This document shows positions 26,513 through 35,632 of a stretch of DNA of 64,000 nt, one piece after another; within the stretch, counting starts at the first letter, position 1; every line of letters starts with the position of its first letter. The notes under the pieces were generated by a model. The model was not told the DNA's origin. It saw nothing but the letters and a program-made list of their open reading frames with translations, and did no database searches. The position numbers and the translations under genes were made by a program. This DNA is from Sandaracinus amylolyticus (GTDB lineage: Bacteria > Myxococcota_A > Polyangia > Polyangiales > Sandaracinaceae), in the NCBI RefSeq assembly GCF_021631985.1, contig NZ_CP070225.1, positions 2,170,001 to 2,234,000 of the forward strand, written 5' to 3'.

Positions 26513-28743
26513 CGTCCCTCGACCTCGCACTCCCACACGCTCGCCAGCGGCGCTCCGCGCACGTCCACGTGGTGGATGCGCTCGCAGCCCGGAGGCGGAG
26601 GATCGCCGTAGAGGTGGTAGTTCGTGACCACGTACTCCGCGGGCACGCGCGAGCGGAACGGCACCTCGACGAGATCGTCGCGCAGGCGCGGCCGCACGTC
26701 CCAGTTCGACGTGTCGATGCGCACCCGCGTGCCCTCGCGCGCGTGCTCGTTGAGCCACGCGACCGCGTGCCCCGGGCCCTCGGCCCACCACGAGACGTCG
26801 AAGAGCTGGCGCTCCGCGACACCCCCCGGGCCACCGACGAGCTCCGAGTAGTAGTCGAGCGGGAAGGGCTCGACCGACCGCAGCTCGACCAATCCATAGA
26901 GCGCCATCGCCGCGGCGGGCGCGAGCGCGATCGCGGGCGTCGTGCGCGAGGCCTTGCCGACGCGCGATGCGAGCGCAGCACCGGCGCGCGAGAGCGCGAT
27001 GCCCGCGAAGAGCGCGAGCATGGGCCAGCACTGCACGACGTAGCGCGCGAGGTCCTGGCGGAACGACGAGAGCCCTTGCAGGAACGGCGCGAGGAGCGCG
27101 ACGAGGATCAGCACGCTCGCCGCGCGCAACGCCTTGCGTCGCAGCCCGATCACGATCCCGATCGCGCCGGTGATCACCGCGAGCAGCGGCGTCGTGACCA
27201 CGAAGAGCACCGGGTAGTACGAGAACGGCGGCCCGACGATGCGCTCGCCGAGGAAGTACTCGGTGGGCAGACGCCCGCCCCAGTGCCCGAACGTCTGGCG
27301 CAGATGGCCCGCGGGGTCGGTGTGGATCCACGGCCAGAGCGCGATGCAGATCCCGAGGCCGATCGCGCCGCCGATCAGCGTCGTGATCGGGATCGGCCAG
27401 GTGCCGCGCGCGATCTCGCGGCGTCGCGCCCAGACGAGCGCCCACGCGATCGGGATCGTGATCCACAGGAACGTCAGCCGGGAGAGCAGGCCCGGAAAGA
27501 ACAGGAGCCCGCCGACGAACGCCGCGAGCGAGTCGCCGTGCTCGAGACGATCCCCGTAGCTCGCGCCGAAGCGCACGCTGCGCAGCCACACCGCGAGCGC
27601 GAGCAGGTTCGCGCACCAGAAGAAGACGACGATCGTCTCGTGCCCGACGAGCCGCCCGTGCGCGACGACGTGGGGCATCGAGACCATGAGCAGCGCCGCC
27701 GCGACGCCCGCGCGACGATCGAAGAGCACACGGCCGAGCCCGTACACGAGGCCGACCGACACCGCGCTCAGCACCGCGCCGACGTGCCGCGCTCCGTCGA
27801 TCCCGCCGAGCGCACCGCCGAGCCCGTAGATCCACTTGGTGATCGGCGGGTGCTCGTGGTTGAAGCGATAGGCCTCCGCGCTCCAGTCGCCGAGCAGCGC
27901 GTTGCGCACCTGCTGCTCACCCGCGTTCCAGTACCAGAGCTCGTCCCATGCGAGATCGGTGTCGGCGATGCGCGTCGATCGGACCAGCAGCGCGAGCAGC
28001 GTCACGCCCACGCCGATCGCGACGTCGATCACCGCGAGGCGCCGCAGCGGGCCATCGTCGCGACGGCGCCACGCGCGGACCGCGAGCCACGTGAAGAGCC
28101 CACCGAGCGCGAGGAGCAGCGCGAAGTCGCGCGCGTGCTCGGGCGCGCGGCGCGCCAGCGATCCGCTCTCGAGCGCGCGCTCCGCGTCGAAGCGGCTCAC
28201 GAAGAACGCGTCGCGATCGAGCGGCAGCACGCCCGCCATGTACGGGTCGCGACGATCCTGCATGCGCACGCGCAGGTACCCGCCGCCGCCGCGGTTGATC
28301 CAGCGCACCTCGACGCGGTGGACGCCGGGCTCGATCTCGCGGGTCTCGCTGCGCGTGCTGCGTGCGTGGGCGCCCGGATGATCGACGAAGCGACGCTCGT
28401 CGAGGAGCACGAACCCGTCGTCGTCGGACTCGATCTCGAGCTCGAGGCGCGTCGGTCGCGCGACCGCCCACCACGCGCGCCACGACACGCACTGCTCGGG
28501 GTGCTCCTGCTCGGCCGCGAAGGGCTCGACGTCGAACGAGCGCACCGCGTTGCGCGCCCACGCGGGATCGTCGAAGTCGCAGTGCGAGCCGCCGCTCGAG
28601 AGGCGCTCGAAGCCGTTGGCGCGCGTGGGTCGGGTGACGCCGTCGAAGATCGACAGTGCGCCTGCGATCGACGCGAGGGCGGCCGCGGCGAGGAGCAGCG
28701 GCGCGAGCCGAGCGAGGAGGGCGAGGGCGGGAGTTCGGCGCAT
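26509..28743 (-). CDS. PA14-like domain fused to a GT39/PMT-type membrane mannosyltransferase
   Basis: 744 aa, ATG at 28743. One N-terminal membrane helix (residues 5-30) leads to an exported domain (about residues 50-180) with PA14 features: ESDDDGFVLLDERRFVDHPG and GVHRVEVRWINRGGGGYLRV, matching the sugar/calcium-binding fold of PA14. Then a second membrane segment and a polytopic GT-C region: DLAWDELWYWNAGEQ (the acidic D-E pair of PMT loop 1) and NHEHPPITKWIYG (the HPP-x-x-K motif). These motifs are shared with dolichyl-phosphate-mannose transferases and ArnT, which glycosylate proteins or lipid A outside the membrane. A fused PA14 could position a glycan acceptor. Coupled to the lipoprotein gene by ATGA. 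Confidence 0.82.
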   Translation of the reverse strand: MRRTPALALLARLAPLLLAAAALASIAGALSIFDGVTRPTRANGFERLSSGGSHCDFDDPAWARNAVRSFDVEPFAAEQEHPEQCVSWRAWWAVARPTRLELEIESDDDGFVLLDERRFVDHPGAHARSTRSETREIEPGVHRVEVRWINRGGGGYLRVRMQDRRDPYMAGVLPLDRDAFFVSRFDAERALESGSLARRAPEHARDFALLLALGGLFTWLAVRAWRRRDDGPLRRLAVIDVAIGVGVTLLALLVRSTRIADTDLAWDELWYWNAGEQQVRNALLGDWSAEAYRFNHEHPPITKWIYGLGGALGGIDGARHVGAVLSAVSVGLVYGLGRVLFDRRAGVAAALLMVSMPHVVAHGRLVGHETIVVFFWCANLLALAVWLRSVRFGASYGDRLEHGDSLAAFVGGLLFFPGLLSRLTFLWITIPIAWALVWARRREIARGTWPIPITTLIGGAIGLGICIALWPWIHTDPAGHLRQTFGHWGGRLPTEYFLGERIVGPPFSYYPVLFVVTTPLLAVITGAIGIVIGLRRKALRAASVLILVALLAPFLQGLSSFRQDLARYVVQCWPMLALFAGIALSRAGAALASRVGKASRTTPAIALAPAAAMALYGLVELRSVEPFPLDYYSELVGGPGGVAERQLFDVSWWAEGPGHAVAWLNEHAREGTRVRIDTSNWDVRPRLRDDLVEVPFRSRVPAEYVVTNYHLYGDPPPPGCERIHHVDVRGAPLASVWECEVEGR

Positions 28744-28943
28744 GCGCGGAAGCCGGGCGGGTGTACCACACGGGGTCGCCCACTGCGGTCACGAGTCGCC
28801 GGGGACGAGCGTGCCCCGTGCTCGGGCCTGCCGACCCTGGGCGTCCCTGTCGGAACCGGCCAGCGTGTGGGTGCCGACCTCGGATCCCGCGGTTTTCCCG
28901 CTCGGATCACGGCTTGCTCGGCGCGCGCTCGAGGAGACCGCGC

Positions 28944-31037
28944 ATGCACCGCTTCCTTTCGATCTCGATCGCGCTCGTGACGATCGCGGGCTGCAACGGC
29001 ACGATGGGCGGCACGTGCACGAGCAGCAGCGAGTGTCGCGCCGGAGAGGCGTGCCTCGACGGAGTCTGTCGGGGCCGTGGAGACGGTGGGCTCGCCGATG
29101 CGAGCGATCCGCGCGCGCTCGCGTCGGTGCGCGTCGAGCCGTCGACGGTGACGCTCACGTCGATCGACGGCGCGCCGGCGAGCCAGGCGTTCCGTCTGAT
29201 CGCGACGCGGCACGACGGCACCGAGCACGACGCGACCGCGATGGCGTACTGGTCGACCGGCAGCATGCGCCTCGGCGCGATCGACAGCACGGGCACGTTC
29301 ACCGCGAGCGGCGTCGCGGGCGGCGTGGTGACGGTCAACGCGCGCCTCGCGAGCGGCAGCGACGTGCTCAGCGCGAACGCGACGATCGACGTCGTCGTCG
29401 AGCGCACCGTGTTCGGCGCGGGCGTCGATCCCGCGACCACGCCGGGCCGCTTCGGCGCGCCGGTCGCGGGCGATCCGAGCGCGGCGTCGATCCTCTATCC
29501 GCTCGAGGGCGCGGTGATGCCGCAGAACGTGTCGCCGCCCGACGTCCAGTGGCAGCCGGTCGGCGCCGCGGGCGACGTGTTCCGCATCCGCCTCACCAAG
29601 CCGCGCGCGACGATCACCGCGTACGTCGCGCACATCGGCGATCCCGGGTTCCGCCATGCGTGGCTCGTCGATCGCGACGCGTGGCGCGCGATCGCGGAGA
29701 GCGATCCCGACGACGACGTGCGCATCGAGATCGATCGGCTCGAGAGCGCGACGTCGCGCGTGGTCGCGGGCGCGGCACCGCGCACGATGCGCTTCGCGCG
29801 CGGGAGCTTGTTCGGCCGCGTGTACTTCTGGGATCTCAACGCAGGACGCACCGAGTCGATCGATCCGGTGAGCGCGGCGCGCGCGGTGGTGGTGCCCGCG
29901 CCCGCGCCCGCACCGAACGGCGGGCGCTGCATCGCGTGCCACACGGTGTCGCGCGACGGTCGTTGGCTCTGGGGTGTTCGCGAGGCCGACAACGCGGGCA
30001 TGCAGTTCGATCTCACGACGCCCCTCGGCGCCGACCCCGCGCCGACGCGCAACACGCCGGTTGCGGCTCCGATCACGATGGGCACCTACGATCCGACGGG
30101 CTCGATGCTGATCGGCTCGGCGGGCTGGAGCGGTCCGATGGTGATCGTCGACGCCGCGAGCGGTACGTCGGTCGGCGCGACCGGGCTGCCCACCGCGGGC
30201 ACGAGCTTCCCGTCGTGGTCTCCCGGCGAAGGCGACCGCATCGCGTTCATGGGCGAGGTCGCGGTCGCGCCCGACTCGCACCCGATCGACGGCGACGTCT
30301 ACGTGATGCCGCGCACCTCGGCGTCGCCGCTCGCGTTCGGCGCGCCCACGAAGATCCACGAGGGCAGCACGCTCTCGGGCGCGCCCGAGGGTGGCACCGC
30401 GGACTCGCACCCGGTGTGGTCGCCCGACGCGCAGATGCTCGTGTTCCAGCACGGGCCGCGCACGTTCAGCTTCGTGCCCGGCACCCACGACGTGCCTCCG
30501 GGCGCGCTCTATCGCATCGCGCCCGACGGGACGAACCTGGTGCGGCTCGACACGCTCAACGGCGGGCCGACGGGGACCAGTGCGTACTTCCCGACGTTCG
30601 CGCCCTACGTGACCGACGAGCGCGAGAGCGCGCGTTACTACTGGGTCGCGTTCTATTCGCGCCGCGACTACGGCAACGCGATCGCGGGGACGCAGGGGCG
30701 CGGGCTGCGTCAGCTCTGGGTCGCGGCGATCGACGCGAGCGCGCCCGCAGGGAGCGATCCTTCGTTCGTTCCCTATTGGCTCCCGGGGCAGAGCACGGCC
30801 GTGCACAACATCGCGGCGTACTGGGCGCCCGAGCCGTGCCGCGTGACCGGGAGCTCGTGCGCGACGAGCGCGGAGTGCTGCTCCGAGACGTGCGAAGAGG
30901 GCCCGGACGGCGCGCCGGTGTGTGTTCCGCCGCCCGAGACGGAGTGCCGTCGCGGCGGCATGACGTGCGGCAGCGACGAGGACTGCTGCGATGGCTCGAC
31001 GTGCTCGGGCAACGTCTGCATCGAGCCTCCCGTCTGA
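28944..31037 (+). CDS. Lipoprotein with Ig-like domain, CxxCH haem site and PD40 propeller
   Basis: 697 aa, ATG at 28944 with GAGGAG seven bases upstream. Signal MHRFLSISIALVTIAGCNG (lipobox). Cys-rich linker (TCTSSSECRAGEACLDGVC), then an Ig-like Big_2 domain (about residues 55-160, with SVRVEPSTVTLTS and DSTGTFTASGVAGGVVTV). CIACH at residues 329-333 is a c-type haem attachment site. Repeated propeller blades follow (TYDPTGSMLIGSAG, SPDAQMLVFQHG), like TolB/PD40 repeats, and the C-terminus holds a Cys cluster with tandem ECC motifs. A haem plus propeller on a lipoprotein suggests electron transfer or redox-coupled degradation outside the cell; the substrate is unknown. A strong terminator lies just downstream. 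Confidence 0.83.
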   Translation: MHRFLSISIALVTIAGCNGTMGGTCTSSSECRAGEACLDGVCRGRGDGGLADASDPRALASVRVEPSTVTLTSIDGAPASQAFRLIATRHDGTEHDATAMAYWSTGSMRLGAIDSTGTFTASGVAGGVVTVNARLASGSDVLSANATIDVVVERTVFGAGVDPATTPGRFGAPVAGDPSAASILYPLEGAVMPQNVSPPDVQWQPVGAAGDVFRIRLTKPRATITAYVAHIGDPGFRHAWLVDRDAWRAIAESDPDDDVRIEIDRLESATSRVVAGAAPRTMRFARGSLFGRVYFWDLNAGRTESIDPVSAARAVVVPAPAPAPNGGRCIACHTVSRDGRWLWGVREADNAGMQFDLTTPLGADPAPTRNTPVAAPITMGTYDPTGSMLIGSAGWSGPMVIVDAASGTSVGATGLPTAGTSFPSWSPGEGDRIAFMGEVAVAPDSHPIDGDVYVMPRTSASPLAFGAPTKIHEGSTLSGAPEGGTADSHPVWSPDAQMLVFQHGPRTFSFVPGTHDVPPGALYRIAPDGTNLVRLDTLNGGPTGTSAYFPTFAPYVTDERESARYYWVAFYSRRDYGNAIAGTQGRGLRQLWVAAIDASAPAGSDPSFVPYWLPGQSTAVHNIAAYWAPEPCRVTGSSCATSAECCSETCEEGPDGAPVCVPPPETECRRGGMTCGSDEDCCDGSTCSGNVCIEPPV

Positions 31038-31047
31038 GCGCAGGATC

Positions 31048-31084
31048 GCGACGCGCGAGGCCGCCGATCGGCCTCGCGCGTCGC
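31048..31084. terminator. 15-bp perfect stem-loop between convergent genes
   Basis: GCGACGCGCGAGGCC (31048-31062) pairs perfectly with GGCCTCGCGCGTCGC (31070-31084) across a 7-nt loop. It lies 11 bp after the haem lipoprotein stop and 8 bp before the stop of the convergent VOC gene, so it probably terminates both. Confidence 0.8.
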
Positions 31085-31091
31085 GTGTCGC

Positions 31092-31583
31092 TCACGCCGC
31101 GCGGCGAGCGCGATCGAGCTCGGCGATGTCGAGCTTCACCATCTTCATGATCGCGTCGGCGACGCGCTTCGCGCGCGGCGGGTCGTCGTCCTGCAACCAC
31201 TCGCCGAGCACGGCGGGCACGATCTGCCAGCGCACCCCGAAGCGATCCATGAGCCAGCCGCACGCCTGCGGCTTGCCTCCGCCCTCGAGGAGCGCGTTCC
31301 AGTAGCGATCGAGCTCGGCCTGGCTCTCGCACTCGACGACGAGCGAGATCGCGTCGTTGAAGTCGTGGTGCGGACCCGCGGTCATCGCCTGGAAGCGCTC
31401 CCCGAAGAGCGTGAAGTCGACGATCTTCACCGAGCCCGCTGCCCCGCTCGGACTGTCCGCCGGCAGGGGCGTGACCCGATCGACGCGAGAGTCGGGGAAG
31501 ATCGAGGCGTAGAGCCGCGCGGCTCCCTCCGCGTCCTTCGCGTACCAGAGATGCGTGTAGATCTTCTGCTTCTTCGCAGTCAT
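31092..31583 (-). CDS. PhnB-like VOC family protein
   Basis: 163 aa from ATG at 31583, preceded by AGAGGG six bases upstream. It is a 3-demethylubiquinone methyltransferase-like (PhnB/VOC) protein: KKQKIYTHLWYAKDAEGAARLYASIF and FQAMTAGPHHDFNDAISLVVEC are typical of the family, and HHDFN carries the usual His. Despite the annotation name these proteins are usually not methyltransferases; they adopt the bleomycin-resistance/glyoxalase fold and may bind metal. Cytoplasmic, complete, single domain. Function is unproven. Divergent from the phosphoesterase gene at 31717. Confidence 0.85.
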   Translation of the reverse strand: MTAKKQKIYTHLWYAKDAEGAARLYASIFPDSRVDRVTPLPADSPSGAAGSVKIVDFTLFGERFQAMTAGPHHDFNDAISLVVECESQAELDRYWNALLEGGGKPQACGWLMDRFGVRWQIVPAVLGEWLQDDDPPRAKRVADAIMKMVKLDIAELDRARRAA

Positions 31584-31716
31584 GGATGTCCCTCTCGTCG
31601 GTCGTGCGCGCGTGGCGCTCGATGGAACGACGAACGAGATGGGCCCGCCCCGACACGACGCCGATCTTTTTTCGCACCTCGTCGGAGCGGCTCGATTTCG
31701 GACGTACCTTCGCTGG

Positions 31717-32394
31717 ATGCGCGTCGTCGCGGTCGCGGACACACACACGTTCGAGCACGAGCTCTGGGTGCCCGACGGTGACGTGCTCGTGCACGCGGGC
31801 GACATGTTGCGCGGCGGGACGCTCGAGGAGCTCGAAGGCGTCGCGCGGTGGATCCGCGCGCTGCCCCATCGACACAAGGTGATCGTCGCGGGGAATCACG
31901 ATGTGTGCTTCGAGCACATGTCTTCGCGCTCGCGCGCGCTGGCGATGATCGGCGCGGACGATCCGTCCTCCGGCGTCGTGTATCTCGAGGACTCGGGCGT
32001 CGAGATCGAGGCGCTGCGCATCTGGGGCTCGCCGTGGCAGCCCGCGTATCACGACTGGGCGTTCAACCTGCCGCGCGGCTCCTCCGAGCTCGCCGCGAAG
32101 TGGGCGCTCGTGCCCTCGGGCATCGACGTCTTGATCACCCACGGCACGCCCTGCGGCATCGGGGATCGCGGGCCCACGTCGGGGCGCCATGGATGCGAGC
32201 GACTGCGCGAGGCGATGCCGCGCATCCGTCCCCGCGTGCACCTCTTCGGGCACATCCATCAGGACGGGGGCGCGTGGACGATCGACGGGACGCTCCACGC
32301 GAACGTGACGACCTGGGAGTGCGAGCGCGGCGCGACCGTGATCGACGTCGACGCGACCAGCGCGCGCACGTTCATCGTGCCGCCGCGCGGCTAA
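31717..32394 (+). CDS. Calcineurin-like metallophosphoesterase
   Basis: 225 aa, ATG at 31717. All metal-binding motifs of the MPPED/239AB-like metallophosphoesterases are present: VADTHTF (D, H), LVHAGDML (GD), VIVAGNHD (GNHD), LITHGTP (H) and HLFGHIHQDGG (GHxH). The fold hydrolyses phosphodiesters or phosphomonoesters with two metal ions. This size and motif set match the MPPED1/239AB type of small phosphodiesterase; the substrate is unknown. Cytoplasmic; no signal. The 3' end overlaps the convergent membrane-protein gene by four bases, so termination must occur inside the opposing gene. Confidence 0.9.
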   Translation: MRVVAVADTHTFEHELWVPDGDVLVHAGDMLRGGTLEELEGVARWIRALPHRHKVIVAGNHDVCFEHMSSRSRALAMIGADDPSSGVVYLEDSGVEIEALRIWGSPWQPAYHDWAFNLPRGSSELAAKWALVPSGIDVLITHGTPCGIGDRGPTSGRHGCERLREAMPRIRPRVHLFGHIHQDGGAWTIDGTLHANVTTWECERGATVIDVDATSARTFIVPPRG

Positions 32395-34082
32395 CGCGGG
32401 CGCGCGAAGAGCGTCCAGCGATCGCTCTCGAACACCGGCTCCGGCGCGTCCGGCGCGCCGCGGAAGAGCGAGCGCGGTGCGTCGCGGCCCGACTCGTGGC
32501 GCACGAGCCAGTAGTCGAACGACTCGCCCCACACCGCGTGGTCGTAGCGCTGCGGCGTCCACTCGAAGCGCGGAGGGAAGGGCGGCGGCGCCGCGCCCTC
32601 GGCGTATTGCACCGGCGACTTCGGGAACTCCACGAACGAGAAGCACGCGAGCCCACCGACGCGCGCCTGGAAGTACTGATGCGCGTGCAGGTAGATCGGC
32701 AGCGGCACGACCTCGCTCTGGGGATCGAAGATCAGCCCGAGCAGGCGCGCGCCGGGCTCCGTGTGCTCGAGCGCGGCGGAGAGCTCGCCCATCTCGCGAT
32801 CGGTCTCGCCGAAGCGCTCGGCGTGCACCTGACCGGTCGCGACCGCGAGCGCGATCAGCGCGGGCGCGAGCACGAGGCTCGTGCGCATCGGCAGCGCGCC
32901 GCGTGGGCCGAGCACCGGCAGGAGCGCGAGCGCGAGCGGCAGGAAGCGGTGGTTGATCGGCTCGATCAGCCGATACGAGAAGGGCGCGAACAGATAGAGC
33001 GCGAAGGTCAGCAGCAGCACGAGCTCGGGCGCGATCGTGCGCGGCATGGGGCACTCGGGCGCCGACGCGACCATCCGGCGCCACCACGGACCGGTCGTCG
33101 TCGTCACATCGAGGCCCGCCCGGACCACGGCCGCATCGCGCCATCCGCGCAGCGCGATCACGAGGACCACGCCCGCGAAGAACGCGACCGCGAGGGTCAC
33201 GCCGCTGCCGTCGCGATAGACGTCGAACGAGTGCCCCAGCCAGCTGCGCATCGTGTCCGCGACCGGCGTGAAGATCGGCGCCGCGCCCTGCGCCGCGACC
33301 TCCGCCGCGTGCCCGCTCCGCGATCCTGCTTCGCCGCGCTCGATCACGCCCGACTGCCGCAGCCACCACGCCATCGCGATCACGCTCGGCAGCGCCGCGA
33401 CGATCGATCCGATCAGCGCACGCACCGCGCGCGCACGACCCACCGCGGGCGCCATCGCGACGAGCTGCACGATGCACGCGAGGCCCATCCACGCGTAGAG
33501 CTGCGCGTGCGCGTAGAACGTCGCGAGCGCCGCGATCGCGAGCCACGCCGCGCGTCGCGCGTCGGGCCGCTGCACGAGACGCGCGTGCGCCGCGACCGCG
33601 ACGATCGCGAGCACCATGCCCGCCGCGTAGTTCAGGAAGCCCCAGAACACGTACGCGTGCATCGCGACCGGCGCCGCGAGGGCGCCGAGCATCGCGGGAC
33701 GACCGTGCACCCGCAGGTACCAGCCCACCGCGAGCGGCAGCGTCGCGATCGAGAGGACCGCGGTCGCGCGCCCCGCACCCTCGACGCCGAAGAGCGCCGC
33801 GAGCCAGTCGCCCAGCACGTAGAGCAACAGGTACTGGCTGCGCGCGTACTCGACGACGAAGAAGCGATCGAAGATCGCCTCGCCCTGACCGTGGATCGCC
33901 GCGATCGTGCCGAGGTGCTGCGGATAGTCGACGAAGGGGAGCCAGCGCACCGTGGCGAGCGGCATCGTGAGGGCGACCGCCGCGACACCGAGCACCACCG
34001 CCGCGACGCCGTGCTCGCGCGCCCACGTCCGCGCGCGCTCGAGCCACAGCCTCGCGCTCTTCCCGTTGCCCTGCGTCGCCAA
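32391..34082 (-). CDS. Polytopic membrane protein of unknown function
   Basis: 563 aa from a TTG start at 34082; no better start precedes the first membrane helix and no ribosome site is evident, so the start is uncertain. About ten transmembrane helices, beginning GVAAVVLGVAAVALTMPLA, with a loop-1 segment RWLPFVDYPQHLGTIAAIH resembling the acidic loop of GT-C glycosyltransferases, then an extracytoplasmic C-terminal domain (residues 430-563) with aromatic-rich strands. No characterised family is recognised. It is the third large polytopic protein in the window with this general plan (also at 19717 and 26509), so a role in envelope glycan handling is possible, but this is inference. Confidence 0.6.
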   Translation of the reverse strand: MATQGNGKSARLWLERARTWAREHGVAAVVLGVAAVALTMPLATVRWLPFVDYPQHLGTIAAIHGQGEAIFDRFFVVEYARSQYLLLYVLGDWLAALFGVEGAGRATAVLSIATLPLAVGWYLRVHGRPAMLGALAAPVAMHAYVFWGFLNYAAGMVLAIVAVAAHARLVQRPDARRAAWLAIAALATFYAHAQLYAWMGLACIVQLVAMAPAVGRARAVRALIGSIVAALPSVIAMAWWLRQSGVIERGEAGSRSGHAAEVAAQGAAPIFTPVADTMRSWLGHSFDVYRDGSGVTLAVAFFAGVVLVIALRGWRDAAVVRAGLDVTTTTGPWWRRMVASAPECPMPRTIAPELVLLLTFALYLFAPFSYRLIEPINHRFLPLALALLPVLGPRGALPMRTSLVLAPALIALAVATGQVHAERFGETDREMGELSAALEHTEPGARLLGLIFDPQSEVVPLPIYLHAHQYFQARVGGLACFSFVEFPKSPVQYAEGAAPPPFPPRFEWTPQRYDHAVWGESFDYWLVRHESGRDAPRSLFRGAPDAPEPVFESDRWTLFARPR

Positions 34083-34180
34083 CGTGGCGCGTCGTAGCGC
34101 ACGTGGACCGACCCTGTCACGCGGCGGCTCCCATCGAGCACTGGCCAGGGCACGCCTCGGGGACCATTCTGCTCCGTCCG

Positions 34181-35539
34181 ATGCGAGCTCCTCGCAGCAG
34201 TCCCGCGGAGCCCTGCGTGGCGGCCCAGGACGACGCCGCCGGCGCGGACCGTCGTGGCCTCCTCGGTCGTCGCAGCTTCCTCTACGCAGGGGGCGCCGCC
34301 GCGGCGCTCGTGGCGGGCTTTCCGCTCGTGCAGACCTTCGGCGCGCGCGACGAAGCGCGCCCCTGGCGTCCCGGCCCCTACGGCCCGCTGCGCCCCGATC
34401 CCGACGGACGCCTCGACCTGCCCGAGGGCTTCTCGTACCGCGTGCTCTCGCGCACCGGCACGACGATGAGCGACGGCCTGCGCGTCCCCGCGCGCCCCGA
34501 CGGAATGGCGTGCTTCACCCTGCCCGATGGATCGCTCGCGCTGCTGCGCAACCACGAGAACCCCGCGCACGTCGGCTTGCTCGGCCCGTGGACCGACGGC
34601 GTCGCGCCCGAGAGCTACTCGCGGGAGGGCATGGGCGGCGTGACGCGCGTGGTGCTCGACGCCGCGACGCTCGAGGTGCGCTCGTGCAACCTCGTGCTCG
34701 GCGGCACCACGCTCAACTGCGCAGGCGGGCCGAGCCCCTGGGGCTGGCTCACCTGCGAAGAGGACTACGACGCGCGCCACGGGCTCGTCTTCGCGTGCGA
34801 TCCGACCGCCGCGCGCATCGCACCGCCCCAGCCGATCCGCGGGTACGGTCGCTTCCGCCACGAGGCCGCGTGCGTCGATCCGCGCACGTCGATCGCGTAC
34901 CTCACCGAGGATCGCGAGGACTCGTGCCTCTATCGCTTCGTCCCGCACGATCCCGCGCGGCCCTTCGACGGCGAGCTCCAGGCGCTCGCGATCCGTGGCC
35001 GTCCGCGCGCGCGCACCGGCACCGGGCTGCGCGCCGGCGAGCGCCTCGAGATCGCGTGGGTCCCGGTGCGCGATCCCGATCCCGGCGACGACGTGCTGCG
35101 GCACCTCGCGCAGCAGGACGGTGCGGCGTCGTTCGTGCGCGGCGAGGGCATGGCGTTCGACCCCGAGCGCGGCGCCGTCGTGTTCGCCGCGTCGGCGGGC
35201 GGGCCCAACGCGAACGGCCAGCTCTTCCGCGTCGAGCCCGAGGGCGACGGCGGCGAGCTCGTGCTGCTCGCGCAGTCCGAGGGCAGCGCCGACTTCGACA
35301 TGCCGGACAACCTCGTGGTCGCGCCGAACGGCGTCGTGTTCTTCTGCGAGGACGGGCGCGATCGCAACTACGTGCGGGCCATCGGCACCGACGGACGCGT
35401 GTTCGACTTCGCGCGCAACACGCTGAGCCGCTCGGAGCTCGCCGGGGTGTGCTTCTCGCCCGACGGGCGCGCGATGTTCGTGAGCCTCCAGACCGACGGC
35501 CTCACCCTCGCGATCACCGGGCCTTTCGCCCACGCCTGA
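34181..35539 (+). CDS. Tat-exported PhoX-like (DUF839) phosphatase
   Basis: 452 aa from ATG at 34181; an upstream in-frame GTG at 34103 is less likely. A twin-arginine signal (RRSFLYAGGAAAALVAG) precedes the mature protein, as in PhoX. The body matches the DUF839/PhoX family: RLDLPEGFSYRVLSRTG, LLRNHENPAH, LTCEEDY and FHHEAAC-like HEAACVDP, and GEGMAFDPERGAV. PhoX enzymes use calcium and iron to hydrolyse phosphate monoesters outside the cell and are exported folded through Tat. No PhoB box is visible upstream, but it was not searched exhaustively. Function by homology, moderate to good. Confidence 0.83.
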   Translation: MRAPRSSPAEPCVAAQDDAAGADRRGLLGRRSFLYAGGAAAALVAGFPLVQTFGARDEARPWRPGPYGPLRPDPDGRLDLPEGFSYRVLSRTGTTMSDGLRVPARPDGMACFTLPDGSLALLRNHENPAHVGLLGPWTDGVAPESYSREGMGGVTRVVLDAATLEVRSCNLVLGGTTLNCAGGPSPWGWLTCEEDYDARHGLVFACDPTAARIAPPQPIRGYGRFRHEAACVDPRTSIAYLTEDREDSCLYRFVPHDPARPFDGELQALAIRGRPRARTGTGLRAGERLEIAWVPVRDPDPGDDVLRHLAQQDGAASFVRGEGMAFDPERGAVVFAASAGGPNANGQLFRVEPEGDGGELVLLAQSEGSADFDMPDNLVVAPNGVVFFCEDGRDRNYVRAIGTDGRVFDFARNTLSRSELAGVCFSPDGRAMFVSLQTDGLTLAITGPFAHA

Positions 35540-35615
35540 CCGGCGCTGGGCCACACCCCGACTTTTCGGGCGGCCGCCCTTTACGGCTCGATTTTCCCCG
35601 CTACCATCCCGGCCT

Positions 35616-35630
35616 CTTTTCCGGGAAAAG
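35616..35630. promoter_or_regulatory. Inverted repeat directly upstream of purE
   Basis: CTTTTCC (35616-35622) and GGAAAAG (35624-35630) are inverted around one base, ending two bases before the purE GTG. The site overlaps where a ribosome would bind. A 12-bp palindrome GGGCGGCCGCCC lies 49 bp before it (35567-35578). A regulatory role is possible but untested. Confidence 0.4.
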
Positions 35631-35632
35631 CC

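Noticed and set aside
28550-31150. Long + frame overlapping the haem lipoprotein gene
   Set aside because: Reads as low-complexity repeats in a different frame; the lipoprotein frame has a signal peptide, ribosome site and domains.
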